In this document: positions 48,550-57,562 of the stretch, one piece after another
Position numbering within the stretch: the stretch's first letter is position 1
How the letters are laid out: each line of letters starts with the position of its first letter
Origin: Cytobacillus oceanisediminis 2691
GTDB lineage: Bacteria > Bacillota > Bacilli > Bacillales > Cytobacillaceae
Assembly (NCBI RefSeq): GCF_007678455.1
Contig: NZ_VEEP01000003.1
Span: 325,569-389,568 of the forward strand
Direction: 5' to 3'
DNA length: 64,000 nt
The notes under the pieces: generated by a model
Databases searched by the model: none
Seen by the model: only the letters and a program-made list of their open reading frames with translations
What the model was told of the DNA's origin: nothing
Program-made: the position numbers and the translations under genes

Positions 48550-49512
48550 ATGAAGAAGTCCATTTGGTCCATTCTAGCTGCTTTCGTACTGTTATTCTCT
48601 GCCACAGGAAGCGCCTGGGCGTATGCCCCGTCTTTCGTACATAAGTCTGGAACACTCGCCTACGAACATACCAAGTACTTATCTGAAGAAATAGGCAGCC
48701 GAGTGACAGGTACCGAGGGAGAAAGTTTGGCAAAAGAATATATTAAGAAACAATTTGAAGATACGGGTTACAACCCTGATGTACAGGAGTTTTCTTTTAC
48801 AAAGAGGGGTACATCGCTCTCATCCTCAAATGTGATTGCAATCAAACAAGGTCAATCACCTAAACAAATTATCGTTGGCGCTCACTATGATTCAGTTAAG
48901 ACTGGCAAAGGGGCAGATGATAACGCATCGGGAGTTGGAGTGATGCTCGAAGCAGCACAGGTCCTGCAAAAGGTATCAACTCCATATACCATCGTCTTCA
49001 TCGCTTTCGGAGCTGAGGAAGGCGGTTTGAATGGTTCAAATTATTATGCAAGCCAGATGACAGCAGCCGAAATTGACAATACGATTGGAATGATCAATCT
49101 CGACAGTCTTGCTGTTGGCGACAAAATGTATGTCCATGGCGGCGCAGATGATGCAGGTTTTATCAGGGAACAAGCTTTGAACATTGCAGAAAAAAGAAAG
49201 CTTGATATCGGCATAAATCCAGGTCTGAATGAACACTATCCGGCAGGAACAACAGGTGACTGGAGCGACCACGCTCCGTTTAATAAGCTTGGTATCCCAT
49301 TCGCTTACTTTGAATCTACTAATTGGGAGATTGGCGAATTAGATGGCTATGAACAGACGATGGAATATGGCGGTGTCTGGCACACAGAAAACGACACGCT
49401 CACTTTCATCGAAACCGCCTACCCAGGCAGAATCCAGGAACGCCTTTACAGCTACAGCCAGGTCCTGTCAGAGCTACTTAAACATTTTGATAAAACCAGC
49501 ACATCTAAATAG
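48550..49512 (+). CDS. Secreted M28-family aminopeptidase
   Basis: I use ATG 48550 behind AAAAGGAGG. The 320-residue product has a signal peptide (cleavage after Ser-Ala-Trp-Ala, about 24) and a co-catalytic zinc core: His in Gly-Ala-His-Tyr-Asp-Ser, bridging Asp in Ala-Asp-Asp-Asn-Ala-Ser-Gly, catalytic Glu-Glu in Gly-Ala-Glu-Glu-Gly, Asp in Asn-Leu-Asp-Ser, and His in Val-Trp-His-Thr-Glu-Asn-Asp. It resembles Streptomyces/YwaD-type aminopeptidases. With the M14 enzyme it forms an extracellular peptide-degrading pair. Confidence 0.93.
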   Translation: MKKSIWSILAAFVLLFSATGSAWAYAPSFVHKSGTLAYEHTKYLSEEIGSRVTGTEGESLAKEYIKKQFEDTGYNPDVQEFSFTKRGTSLSSSNVIAIKQGQSPKQIIVGAHYDSVKTGKGADDNASGVGVMLEAAQVLQKVSTPYTIVFIAFGAEEGGLNGSNYYASQMTAAEIDNTIGMINLDSLAVGDKMYVHGGADDAGFIREQALNIAEKRKLDIGINPGLNEHYPAGTTGDWSDHAPFNKLGIPFAYFESTNWEIGELDGYEQTMEYGGVWHTENDTLTFIETAYPGRIQERLYSYSQVLSELLKHFDKTSTSK

Positions 49513-49583
49513 GATAAGAAAACTGCTCGGGTAAGATTCAAAACCGTTCCGTTTTAAGGTGCATATCTACTAAATGACAATGA

Positions 49584-49627
49584 AAATGGCGTGCAAACTG
49601 ACATCAGTTTTGACACGCCATTTTTCT
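49584..49627 (+). terminator. Terminator of the M28 gene
   Basis: AAATGGCGTG-CAAACTGA / TCAGTTTTG-A-CACGCCATTT followed by TTCTAA, an 18-bp stem with one bulge. Confidence 0.8.
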
Positions 49628-49778
49628 AATTTAATATATTTTCAGTCCTGAAATATAATTGATCTTTTTAGACATAAGCACATTTTTATTTCATTCTTTA
49701 ACATTCTTGCCCCGTTTATTTAATAACAGATCGGATAAAATGGCCTTTAATCCTCTCATGATCAAACTACCGCTTAGC

Positions 49779-50135
49779 TTAAACAGAAATATGTTGTTCC
49801 AATTCTTTGTTTAGAATAAAATCCCCTTGATCGTTTTTTAGAAACGGCAACACTGAATCAACTGAATCAACATTTAATTCACCATAAATATGTGGATATT
49901 TTCTACCACTATTTTCATCATCTTCCCATTTAATATCTGCTTCAACTTTTCTAGAGTCAATGCAAAGAAGCAACAGAGGTTCATCAATATCTTTAAAGTT
50001 AGGAGCAACTCTCCAAAAATTTCCAATAGAAGAACAGTGAATAAAACCAAAAGCCTCAATTGATTCTTTGCCGTAATAGGAGTTTTCCTTAATTTTATCC
50101 CAATTACTTTTGGTCAAACAATGCAAAATAATCAT
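49779..50135 (-). CDS. DUF952 family protein
   Basis: A 118-residue protein with Ile-Ile-Leu-His-Cys-Leu-Thr-Lys-Ser-Asn-Trp at the start, Gly-Phe-Ile-His-Cys-Ser near 30, and Tyr-Pro-His-Ile-Tyr-Gly-Glu-Leu-Asn near 80. This pattern of conserved histidines is the DUF952 fold, related to RNA 2'-phosphotransferase/ADP-ribosyl-transferase-like folds, with no known function. AAAGGAGG precedes the ATG. The region around it is AT-rich compared with the rest of the window. Confidence 0.85.
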   Translation of the reverse strand: MIILHCLTKSNWDKIKENSYYGKESIEAFGFIHCSSIGNFWRVAPNFKDIDEPLLLLCIDSRKVEADIKWEDDENSGRKYPHIYGELNVDSVDSVLPFLKNDQGDFILNKELEQHISV

Positions 50136-50233
50136 CTTTTCGCCTCCTTTGTAATTTAATTAAAAAACTCTTTTGAAAAAAAGACATTTTAAGCATCTCT
50201 AATCTGGTACATGCTCTATCCTTAGTTGAAAAG

Positions 50234-50908
50234 TCAAAGGAATTCTAGTTTTAATTTTAAATCTCCCAATTCCTCAATTAATTTCTTTGCCTTACCATAA
50301 GGAATTTCCTGTGTAAGTACAAATGGTAAACTTTTAGACATCTTAAGTAATTCAGATGTAGACATATTTAATCCCAATATCGCTTTAATTTTAATTAAGT
50401 CTCTTAATCCTCCGTCTTGAATGTTTACTACAACTATTTTACAATTTTCTGACCAATCAATATTTGAAGATGTTTCTTTTAAATCAATTCTCAAACCAAT
50501 ATTAACCCATTCATTTAGATTTGTTGAAATTAATTCTGCATGATCAGGAATCATGTCTCCAGAATCTACAATTAATATTTCCTCTTTATCACTCAGTGAC
50601 AACAGAAAAACTCTTCCACCACTATCATCTCCGATAGAGATAAAACCAGGCGCATACTCCTCTGTTTCCCATGCTTCATTACGTTCAAGAATGTCATCAG
50701 TACCATAAATGATTATTCCCTCATTAGTTACTAAACCATTAGAAGCTCGTAATAATTCTTTATATGGAATGGGAAGTGTAGTATTTAACCTTTTTTCTAC
50801 TATTTCAATATCAATATCAGTAGCTGCAGGGCTTAAAATTAAACCACTAACACCATTTAGATTCAAGACCAACGCACCTGCTTTTATAAAAATTATTGTT
50901 CTTTTCAT
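50234..50908 (-). CDS. SMI1/KNR4-family protein fused to a ribosomal L7/L12 C-terminal-like domain
   Basis: Start uncertain (ATG 50908 or 50920; both have weak sites). About 224 residues. The SMI1/KNR4 domain spans about 25-140 (Pro-Ile-Pro-Tyr-Lys-Glu-Leu-Leu-Arg-Ala-Ser-Asn-Gly-Leu; Gly-Phe-Ile-Ser-Ile-Gly-Asp-Asp-Ser-Gly-Gly-Arg). Residues about 155-224 read like the bL12 C-terminal fold: Ile-Val-Val-Val-Asn...Ile-Lys-Ala-Ile-Leu-Gly-Leu...Ser-Leu-Pro-Phe-Val-Leu...Lys-Ala-Lys-Lys-Leu-Ile-Glu-Glu-Leu-Gly. SMI1/KNR4 proteins are frequent immunity proteins for polymorphic toxins; no toxin gene is adjacent, so this may be an orphan. It lies downstream of a 43-residue membrane peptide. Confidence 0.8.
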   Translation of the reverse strand: MKRTIIFIKAGALVLNLNGVSGLILSPAATDIDIEIVEKRLNTTLPIPYKELLRASNGLVTNEGIIIYGTDDILERNEAWETEEYAPGFISIGDDSGGRVFLLSLSDKEEILIVDSGDMIPDHAELISTNLNEWVNIGLRIDLKETSSNIDWSENCKIVVVNIQDGGLRDLIKIKAILGLNMSTSELLKMSKSLPFVLTQEIPYGKAKKLIEELGDLKLKLEFL

Positions 50909-50942
50909 AGTCAGCACCATATTCCAAGTTTGACTAACTGCT

Positions 50943-51074
50943 TCACAAAATATTATTTATTAAGCGAATTATCAATCTTGGTATAAACATTAAGATGTTC
51001 CAAACGACCTCACCAATTAGTTCAATTAGGGTATCTTTAAAAAAGCCGCCTCTATTTCTTTTTTTATTTTTCAT
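50943..51074 (-). CDS. 43-residue basic-hydrophobic peptide
   Basis: ATG 51074 lies seven bases after GGGAG. The peptide begins Met-Lys-Asn-Lys-Lys-Arg-Asn-Arg-Gly-Gly-Phe-Phe and continues with an amphipathic/hydrophobic helix (Val-Val-Trp-Asn-Ile-Leu-Met-Phe-Ile-Pro-Arg-Leu-Ile-Ile-Arg). The plan is that of the 58-residue protein at 42339-42515. It precedes the SMI1/KNR4 gene by about 22-34 bases in the same direction, suggesting co-transcription. Too short for family assignment. Confidence 0.5.
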   Translation of the reverse strand: MKNKKRNRGGFFKDTLIELIGEVVWNILMFIPRLIIRLINNIL

Positions 51075-51222
51075 TTTTTAGCTCCCTATTAATCACTCTT
51101 TATTGAACAATTCTTATTTGGAACAATACTACCTATTTATTCAATTTCTTTTTATGCTATCCTGCCCCGTCTCCTAATATAGTTACTAATTATTAAACTA
51201 ACAAGCCCTTAATTTCAATAAG

Positions 51223-51246
51223 AAAAAGCCACCTGATTCGGCAGCT
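51223..51246 (-). terminator. Terminator of the HAD hydrolase gene
   Basis: Minus strand GCTGCC-GAATCA-GGTGGC (two G-U pairs) followed by TTTTTCTT. Confidence 0.75.
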
Positions 51247-51913
51247 AGTCAACCTTAACTCCACTTAACCTTTTTGAAAAAGAAGAAATGAAATCATTTA
51301 TACTCCTATAAACTTCATCTGGCTGGACATTAAATTCGGCAGTCTGATAATTTGGCAGCCATTGAACTCCAACCGTAAGTACATTCGCTTTTTTACCGGC
51401 AAGAATATCAGCGTCGCTATCTCCCAGGAAAACAGCCTCGTTTGGTAACACGTCTAGAAATTCCAATGCCTTATAAATTCCCTCTGGGTGAGGTTTAGGA
51501 AACTCGACATCATCGCCTGTAATGATTACATCAAAAAATTCATTTAACCCTAGATAATCTAAAGATATGTCGAGACTTCTTCTTGCTTTCCCGGTCACTA
51601 TCCCAAGTTTATACCCGTTTGCTTTTAATCTTCTAAGTAAAGTGTTTATATCCTCATTATTCTGAACGAGATTTTCATGTCGATCTCGATATATTTCATA
51701 ATATAATTCAATAGCTTCATCATAATTATTATTATTAAGGTTTTCACGGATAATTCCAGTCTCTGAGGGTCCGAACATTGCCTTAATTTCCTCCGAGTTA
51801 ACCTCACGATTATCAAATTGCCTAAACACAGATTCAAATGCCACGAAACATACCGGTAATGTATCAGCAAGTGTACCATCAAAGTCAAAAATCACTGCTT
51901 TAATAACAATCAC
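51245..51913 (-). CDS. HAD-superfamily hydrolase (phosphoglycolate-phosphatase-like)
   Basis: About 222 residues. Motif I is Phe-Asp-Phe-Asp-Gly-Thr-Leu-Ala-Asp-Thr near the start, motif II Gly-Ile-Val-Thr-Gly-Lys, motif III Lys-Pro-His-Pro-Glu, motif IV Phe-Leu-Gly-Asp-Ser-Asp-Ala-Asp. It has an alpha-helical cap (C1), as in Gph/YhcW/PpaX-type phosphatases. The start is unclear: GTG 51913 or TTG 51925, while the best SD-like AAAAGGA is too close to both. Substrate unknown. Confidence 0.88.
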   Translation of the reverse strand: MIVIKAVIFDFDGTLADTLPVCFVAFESVFRQFDNREVNSEEIKAMFGPSETGIIRENLNNNNYDEAIELYYEIYRDRHENLVQNNEDINTLLRRLKANGYKLGIVTGKARRSLDISLDYLGLNEFFDVIITGDDVEFPKPHPEGIYKALEFLDVLPNEAVFLGDSDADILAGKKANVLTVGVQWLPNYQTAEFNVQPDEVYRSINDFISSFSKRLSGVKVD

Positions 51914-51990
51914 ATCCTTTTCCAATACATTACATGTTCTACATTGTGTAATTATTTTCCTTCTTCAACATTACTGGCGGGCATAAAAGG

Positions 51991-52021
51991 AAAAATGGCG
52001 TGGACAATTTCCACGCCATTT
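51991..52021 (-). terminator. Terminator of the DUF1450 gene
   Basis: AAATGGCGTGGA and its complement (12 bp) with a 5-base loop, followed on the minus strand by TTCC. It lies about 65 bases after the stop at 52086. Confidence 0.7.
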
Positions 52022-52085
52022 GTTGTGCCATTTTCGCTATATTCATTTAATCTTGGAACGGTTTATCAATGTCCCTAAGCAGTTT

Positions 52086-52352
52086 TCAATCTAAATATTG
52101 AGCCATTTTCTTAAGCAATTCACCGGAATTATTTGCAGTCACAAACTCCCCATCCACCATCGCATACGGAGACAACCGGCATTCCTTACATCTGCTTTGG
52201 CATTCGAACTCCTTATAATTCACATTTTTGCGACTCAAAAACTCATTATATTCAGCGTAATTTTCTTCTTTTAAAAACTGCTCTAAATTTCGCTGGCAAA
52301 ATTCAATCTTCACTTTCTTTTGTTTTGAAAAAAGCTTTTGAATTACATTCAT
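52086..52352 (-). CDS. DUF1450 (YuzB-like) protein
   Basis: An 88-residue protein: a short basic start, then the DUF1450 signature Cys-Gln-Ser-Arg-Cys-Lys-Glu-Cys-Arg-Leu-Ser-Pro-Tyr-Ala-Met-Val-Asp-Gly-Glu-Phe, with another cysteine near residue 19 (Glu-Phe-Cys-Gln-Arg). The C-X3-C-X2-C cluster suggests metal or redox activity; the fold is thioredoxin-like in known relatives. Function unknown. AAAAGGAAG lies upstream of the ATG. Confidence 0.82.
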   Translation of the reverse strand: MNVIQKLFSKQKKVKIEFCQRNLEQFLKEENYAEYNEFLSRKNVNYKEFECQSRCKECRLSPYAMVDGEFVTANNSGELLKKMAQYLD

Positions 52353-52534
52353 ATGAGAAACTTCCTTTTCTAAAAAAGTCTAGTTGCCAAAAGGAGTATA
52401 CAGTGATTGATTATTAAAATAGGCTTCTTTATTAGTAGTATAAACAAGCACAGTAACATATGCCTTATTATAGGATCAAAATAGACAGGGAATATACTTC
52501 AATAACACTAACACGAGCATCTTATCCATAAAAA

Positions 52535-52557
52535 GTATATCATTATTTTTGATATAC
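52535..52557. promoter_or_regulatory. Inverted repeat upstream of the DUF3891 gene
   Basis: GTATATCA-N7-TGATATAC, a perfect 8-bp inverted repeat 53 bp before the start codon, overlapping the likely promoter. Possible operator; no known regulator consensus recognised. Confidence 0.35.
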
Positions 52558-52609
52558 CATAAACACTTAAATTTTAGTAGTTTTCCAAATAAATTAAGGG
52601 GAGAATGAT

Positions 52610-53365
52610 ATGATCATTCACGAACGGGAAAAGGATTTTATCATGGTTGCCCAGCATGACCATGCCAGGATTTCTATGGAAACGGCTATAAATTGGAGAG
52701 ATGATTATTTTGAGGGGTTAGACAGAAAGGACTCTGTGGTTCTCGCTGTTCGAGAGCATGATCGATGTTGGATTGAACCTGACAAAGACCCATTATGGAA
52801 CGAACAAACAGAGCAGCCCTATTCATTCATGGATTACCCGGGCAGCCCAAAGCTTGACTTTTACAAAAGAGGGATCGATGAAGTCGTGCAAATGGATCCA
52901 TACGCCGGCTTACTATGCAGCCTCCACTATGCCTCCTTCCTTGAAGATGCGACAAGCACGATAGGAAAGAATTTTTGGAACGAGGAAAAACAAAGACAGG
53001 AGTTCTTGCTGAAAGACTTAAGGATTACACATGACCCGGTCCTCACTTTCCATTTAAATCTATTAAAATTCTGCGATAATCTCTCATTGTACATTTGCCT
53101 CAATGAACCTGGAACGCCAAAAGAACTTGAGCATTATTTTTACCGGGATGGGTTTCCGCAGCGATTCTCATTTGCTGGGGAAAAACCAATCCACGCCAAT
53201 TGGTTAGACAAGGGAACTGTCACCCTTTCAATTTCGCCATTTAAAAGACCACTTAAGGTTAAGCTTCCCTATAAGTCTGTTGCCAAAGAGCAAATCATAA
53301 CATCCGGTCTGTCTGCTGCCTACAATAAAAGCGCCCTTTTACAAAGGGAAGTTAACTTTGTTTAA
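52610..53365 (+). CDS. DUF3891 family protein
   Basis: A 251-residue soluble protein with conserved histidine/aspartate motifs: Gln-His-Asp-His-Ala-Arg near 15-20 and Arg-Glu-His-Asp-Arg-Cys-Trp near 48-54. Later it has Leu-Leu-Cys-Ser-Leu-His-Tyr-Ala-Ser near 101-109 and Leu-Lys-Phe-Cys-Asp-Asn-Leu-Ser near 152. The His-Asp arrangement recalls HD-type metal-dependent hydrolases, an inference. DUF3891 has no established function. AAGGGGAG precedes the ATG. Monocistronic. Confidence 0.85.
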   Translation: MIIHEREKDFIMVAQHDHARISMETAINWRDDYFEGLDRKDSVVLAVREHDRCWIEPDKDPLWNEQTEQPYSFMDYPGSPKLDFYKRGIDEVVQMDPYAGLLCSLHYASFLEDATSTIGKNFWNEEKQRQEFLLKDLRITHDPVLTFHLNLLKFCDNLSLYICLNEPGTPKELEHYFYRDGFPQRFSFAGEKPIHANWLDKGTVTLSISPFKRPLKVKLPYKSVAKEQIITSGLSAAYNKSALLQREVNFV

Positions 53366-53402
53366 AACGAAAAAGACCGCTTTTTACTAAAGCTAGTCAG
53401 GG

Positions 53403-53774
53403 TTAATAATATACAATTAATGTTAAAAGAGAGACAGTGACTGAACTTAACCCGAAAAAGAATGCACCAATAAGAATTCTCCCGTAAAGATTGCCTTTGA
53501 ACTCTTTTAACTTTTCATTGTCTGCTGCCCTTTCGTCTTCACGTTCCATTGCTCTTGATTTTGGGGATATAAATGATCCGAGTTTATTGAAACCATTCAT
53601 GAACAAAGACAGAAATCCAGTTTTCAAAATCAGGAAGGCCGCTGCCACTAACAAGGATATAATACCAACCATGAATGACCGATCGATGACTTCCCGCCAC
53701 GAGAGTGAAAGAACTGGTTTTGCTAACAGCCATGCCAGCATGATGAATAGAAAGGCGGTTATTTTCTTTCCCAT
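53403..53774 (-). CDS. DUF3899 family membrane protein
   Basis: I use ATG 53774 behind AAGGAGG; the longer frame reads through the upstream terminator. The 123-residue product has helices at about 5-22, 35-52 and 100-120. The central cytoplasmic loop contains Ser-Pro-Lys-Ser-Arg-Ala-Met-Glu-Arg-Glu-Asp-Glu-Arg, typical of DUF3899. Function unknown. It lies downstream of the dpp operon but is separated by a strong terminator. Confidence 0.82.
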   Translation of the reverse strand: MGKKITAFLFIMLAWLLAKPVLSLSWREVIDRSFMVGIISLLVAAAFLILKTGFLSLFMNGFNKLGSFISPKSRAMEREDERAADNEKLKEFKGNLYGRILIGAFFFGLSSVTVSLLTLIVYY

Positions 53775-53802
53775 TGTCATCCTCCTTATTCGATAAAATT
53801 GT

Positions 53803-53840
53803 ATGGCAGGAAAAAACAGGGGGCTGTTTTTTCCTGCCAT
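53803..53840. terminator. Terminator of the dpp operon
   Basis: ATGGCAGGAAAAAACAG and its exact complement form a 17-bp perfect stem with a four-base loop, about 40 bases after dppE. Confidence 0.85.
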
Positions 53841-53877
53841 ATCACAAAATAGTTACGGAATATACATAGTCAGTGTT

Positions 53878-55515
53878 TTACTCAGATACCTTCTTTGCCC
53901 ACTTAACGTTAGGATAACGGTTATATGGGTAGACAAGGCCCTCAAAATTAGGGGATGTCAGGTATGTGTTCGTATAATGATACACAGGAACAAATGGAAG
54001 TTCATCCATCAGCACATCTTCTGCCTGGCGCAGTAAGTCAAAGTGCTTCGCTGGATCCTGTTCAGCTTTTGCCTGGTCCATAAGGCTATCGTATTTTTCA
54101 TTTCTCCATTCTGTACGGTTATTCGGGCTGTCTCCAAGGAAGTAATCAAGGATGACTGCCGGGTCAAGCAGAACGCCGATCCAGCCCATGCGCGCCATCT
54201 GGAAGTTACCCTGGTCCGTAGTATCAAGGTAAGTCTTCCATTCCTGGTTAGCCAATTTGATATCCACTCCAAGATTCTTCTTGTACATTTCCTGGACAGC
54301 TTCTGCAATTTTCTTGTGGTTTTCAGCAGTGTTATACAAAAGCGTTACTTCCGGAAGAGTGGACCAGCCTTCTTCTGCCATTCCTTCTTCTAAAAGCTTT
54401 TTCGCTTCTTCGATATCTTCTTTAAAGTACTTGCCGCCTTGATCACGGAAATCTCCATCAGGCGTTTCAACACCAGGTGGCACGAATGCGTATGCAGGTG
54501 TTTCACCAGCTTTTGTGATATTCTTCGTCAGGGCGTCCCTGTCGATAGCCATTGCGAATGCACGCCGTACTTTTTCATTTGTGAATGGCTCTTTTGTGAT
54601 ATTAAACATGTACATATATGTTCCAAAGTAAGGGACGTTCTTGAAGTCTTTGTTTTCCTTTTCCTGTTCTACTACATCGGATGGAAGAGTGGTTACAAGA
54701 TCCAGTTCCCCTGTTTTATACATCTGATAATAAGTAGTTGCATCATTAACCATTTTCCAGGTAACTTTTGTAAGATTGATATTTTTGTTGTTATAGTAAT
54801 GTTCGTTCTTTTCGACCACTACTGAGCTGTCATGCTTCCATGCAGTCATTTTGAAAGGCCCGTTGCTGACATACCCTTCAGCTCCTGCAGCCCAGTCTTT
54901 GTTGTTTTCAACCAGGTCTTTTTTAACAGGGTAGAAAGTCCACATTGTTAAAAGTTCTTTGAAATAGCCAAGCGGATCATTCAGTTCGACCACTAAAGTC
55001 TTTTCATCAGTTGCCTTTACTCCAACATCTTCAGCAGAACCTTTTCCTTTGTTGAAGTCTTCAGCACCCTTTACGTAATAAAGGTAGAAAGCGAATTGGC
55101 TTCCAGTCGCGGGATCAAGTGTACGCTTCCAGCTGTACTCAAAATCTTCAGCGGTTACCGGTGAACCATCAGACCATTTTGCATCATCACGGATGGTAAA
55201 CGTGTATGTCTTTCCGTCTTCAGATACTTTCACATCTTTTGCTGTACCAAGTACTGGCTTGCCATCCTTGTCCTTTGTGAACAAGCCTTCAAACGTATGA
55301 TCCAACACCCATCCGGATGTTGTATCTGTTGCCATTGCCGGATCAAGCGCTGGCGGTTCACTCATTGCATTCAATACAAGTTCCTGCTTGATGTCTTTTG
55401 TGCTTCCTTTAGAACCCGAATCTGATGAAGTGTTCTTGTTGCCCCCGCCGTAACAGCCGGCTAAAACCGAACTGACAAACATAAGGGCAGCTATCATGGA
55501 TAGCAGCTTTTTCAT
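53878..55515 (-). CDS. dppE: Dipeptide/oligopeptide ABC transporter substrate-binding lipoprotein
   Basis: A 545-residue family-5 solute-binding protein. The lipobox is Val-Leu-Ala-Gly-Cys (Cys21), then a Ser/Gly/Lys linker. Family signatures are Pro-Pro-Ala-Leu-Asp-Pro-Ala near 57, Ala-Lys-Trp-Ser-Asp-Gly-Ser-Pro-Val-Thr-Ala-Glu-Asp-Phe near 115, and Tyr-Val-Ser-Asn-Gly-Pro-Phe near 210. It captures extracellular peptides and delivers them to DppBC. Last gene of the operon, as in B. subtilis. DppE versus OppA cannot be decided by motif; I chose DppE because of dppA in the same operon. Confidence 0.92.
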   Translation of the reverse strand: MKKLLSMIAALMFVSSVLAGCYGGGNKNTSSDSGSKGSTKDIKQELVLNAMSEPPALDPAMATDTTSGWVLDHTFEGLFTKDKDGKPVLGTAKDVKVSEDGKTYTFTIRDDAKWSDGSPVTAEDFEYSWKRTLDPATGSQFAFYLYYVKGAEDFNKGKGSAEDVGVKATDEKTLVVELNDPLGYFKELLTMWTFYPVKKDLVENNKDWAAGAEGYVSNGPFKMTAWKHDSSVVVEKNEHYYNNKNINLTKVTWKMVNDATTYYQMYKTGELDLVTTLPSDVVEQEKENKDFKNVPYFGTYMYMFNITKEPFTNEKVRRAFAMAIDRDALTKNITKAGETPAYAFVPPGVETPDGDFRDQGGKYFKEDIEEAKKLLEEGMAEEGWSTLPEVTLLYNTAENHKKIAEAVQEMYKKNLGVDIKLANQEWKTYLDTTDQGNFQMARMGWIGVLLDPAVILDYFLGDSPNNRTEWRNEKYDSLMDQAKAEQDPAKHFDLLRQAEDVLMDELPFVPVYHYTNTYLTSPNFEGLVYPYNRYPNVKWAKKVSE

Positions 55516-55544
55516 TGTTTTTCCTCCTCGAAATTGTCTAGATG

Positions 55545-56534
55545 TTAGTTATATAGATGGCATGCAACGAAATGGTCCTTTTTGACTTCCCGGAAATCAG
55601 GAATTATCTCGGCACAAATAGACATCGCATGCGGGCATCTTGTACGGAAGCGGCAGCCGCTTGGAGGGTTGACCGGGCTCGGGGGATCCCCCTGAAGCAC
55701 GATCCGCTCCCTTTTCGCGGCACCTGGTTTTGCAACTGGAATTGCAGACATTAGTGCCTGTGTATAGGGGTGAAGCGGTTCAGCGAACAAGTCATTGCTG
55801 CTGGCAAGCTCCATCATTTTCCCTAAATACATGACACCGATCCGGTCACTGATATGCTTGACCATTCCCAGGTCATGGGCAATGAACAAATAAGTGAGTC
55901 CCTCCTGCTCCTTCAGATCCTCCATAAGGTTGATGACCTGGGCCTGGATGGAAACATCGAGTGCTGAAATTGGTTCATCCGCAACTATGAACTTTGGATT
56001 GACCGCAAGTGCCCTCGCAATCCCAATCCGCTGACGCTGCCCTCCGCTGAATTCATGCGGGTATCTTCTTGCATGTTCTGGGCGAAGGCCGACTCGTTCC
56101 AGCAAATCATATACACGATTTTGCCTTTCCTGCCCGCGGGCAAGACGATGTGCATCGATTCCTTCCGCAATGATATCGCCTACCCTCATCCTTGGGTTAA
56201 GGGATGCGTGCGGATCTTGGAAAATGATTTGCATTTCGCGATTCGCAAGTGCTTTATCCTTTCTATCCATAGTGGATAGATCGACACCGTTATAAAACAT
56301 GGTTCCTTCTGTAGGGTCTTGAAGACCGACAATGGTTTTTCCCAGAGTCGATTTGCCGCTTCCGGATTCACCCACAAGTCCGAATGTTTCTCCCCTTTTG
56401 ATTTCAATTGAGATATCATCAACAGATTTAACTGTCTTGTCCTTTTGGATTGTGAAATACTTTTTTAGATTTTCGATTTTAAGAAGCGTATCAGCAGCTG
56501 TAGCTTTTGGCTCTTTAATGGTTGCTTCGGTCAT
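55545..56534 (-). CDS. dppF: Dipeptide ABC transporter ATP-binding protein
   Basis: I use ATG 56534 behind GGGAGGG; its ATGA overlaps the stop of the upstream ATPase. 329 residues: Walker A Gly-Glu-Ser-Gly-Ser-Gly-Lys-Ser-Thr near 65, signature Phe-Ser-Gly-Gly-Gln-Arg-Gln-Arg, Walker B Phe-Ile-Val-Ala-Asp-Glu-Pro, and the C-terminal oligopeptide/dipeptide domain with cysteines (Cys-Arg-Phe-Arg-Thr-Arg-Cys-Pro), which binds an Fe-S cluster in related proteins. Second ATPase of the heterodimer. Confidence 0.93.
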   Translation of the reverse strand: MTEATIKEPKATAADTLLKIENLKKYFTIQKDKTVKSVDDISIEIKRGETFGLVGESGSGKSTLGKTIVGLQDPTEGTMFYNGVDLSTMDRKDKALANREMQIIFQDPHASLNPRMRVGDIIAEGIDAHRLARGQERQNRVYDLLERVGLRPEHARRYPHEFSGGQRQRIGIARALAVNPKFIVADEPISALDVSIQAQVINLMEDLKEQEGLTYLFIAHDLGMVKHISDRIGVMYLGKMMELASSNDLFAEPLHPYTQALMSAIPVAKPGAAKRERIVLQGDPPSPVNPPSGCRFRTRCPHAMSICAEIIPDFREVKKDHFVACHLYN

Positions 56535-57550
56535 GTTGTTTCCCTCCCTGCAGCGACAAGATCTTCGACTTTCGGTGACCTCGGATCGTTCAGCCAGCAT
56601 CTTGCATAATGCCCTGACTCTGTCTCGAATGCTGGAGGCATGTCCTGAAGGCAAACTTCCATTGCATATTTGCATCTAGGAGCAAAAGGACATCCCGGCG
56701 GCGGCGAGAACAAATCCGGAGGCGTTCCTTCAATCGGGATGAGCCGCTCTTTTGCAGAGCTTGTATGATCGGGAATTGATTCCATCAATCCCCATGTGTA
56801 AGGATGGCGCGGGTTTTCAAAAAGTTCTTGGACCGTACCGCTCTCGACCATCATTCCTGCATACATGACTATCACTCGTTCAGCTGTTTCTGCCACAACG
56901 CCCAAATCATGTGTAATGAGGATAATCGCCGTGTCAGTTTTTTCCTTCAGGTCCCTCATCAGATCAAGAACCTGTGCCTGGATTGTCACATCCAATGCTG
57001 TCGTTGGCTCATCAGCAATTAACAGCTCCGGATTGCATGCCAGGGCAATCGCAATCATTGCCCGCTGCCTCATGCCGCCGCTGAATTCATGTGGATACTG
57101 GTTATAGCGTTCTTCAGGGTTTGGAATTCCCACGAGGCGGATCATTTCGATTGCCCGCTTTTTCGCCTCCGTTTTTTTCATATTTTGATGGACAAGCAAT
57201 CCCTCTTCAATTTGTTTTCCAATTTTCATGGTTGGATTGAGAGATGTCATCGGGTCCTGAAAGATCATGCTAATCTTTGAACCTTTCACTTTTTGCATTG
57301 CCCGTTTTGATAGTTTTAAGAGATCGTTGCCTTCAAAAAGCACTTCTCCATTTTTGATAATTCCTGGGGGTGTCGGGATCAGCCCCATTAAGGTTTGTAC
57401 AGTCACGCTTTTACCGCTTCCACTTTCACCAACAATGGCGACAATTTCACCTTTGTCCACATGGAAGGAAACATTTCTGACTGCCTTAACTTCACCGCCG
57501 TATGTTTTAAAATTCACTTCGAGGTTGTTTACTTCTAGTAAGTGACTCAC
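56531..57550 (-). CDS. dppD: Dipeptide ABC transporter ATP-binding protein
   Basis: Starts at GTG 57550 behind AGGAGGG. 339 residues: Walker A Gly-Glu-Ser-Gly-Ser-Gly-Lys-Ser near 41, signature Phe-Ser-Gly-Gly-Met-Arg-Gln-Arg, Walker B Leu-Leu-Ile-Ala-Asp-Glu-Pro-Thr. The C-terminal oligopeptide-transporter domain has Cys-Pro-Phe-Ala-Pro-Arg-Cys-Lys and a later Cys-Leu. It pairs with DppF to power peptide import. Thirteen bases after dppC. Confidence 0.93.
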   Translation of the reverse strand: MSHLLEVNNLEVNFKTYGGEVKAVRNVSFHVDKGEIVAIVGESGSGKSVTVQTLMGLIPTPPGIIKNGEVLFEGNDLLKLSKRAMQKVKGSKISMIFQDPMTSLNPTMKIGKQIEEGLLVHQNMKKTEAKKRAIEMIRLVGIPNPEERYNQYPHEFSGGMRQRAMIAIALACNPELLIADEPTTALDVTIQAQVLDLMRDLKEKTDTAIILITHDLGVVAETAERVIVMYAGMMVESGTVQELFENPRHPYTWGLMESIPDHTSSAKERLIPIEGTPPDLFSPPPGCPFAPRCKYAMEVCLQDMPPAFETESGHYARCWLNDPRSPKVEDLVAAGRETT

Positions 57551-57562
57551 AGTTGTTCCCTC

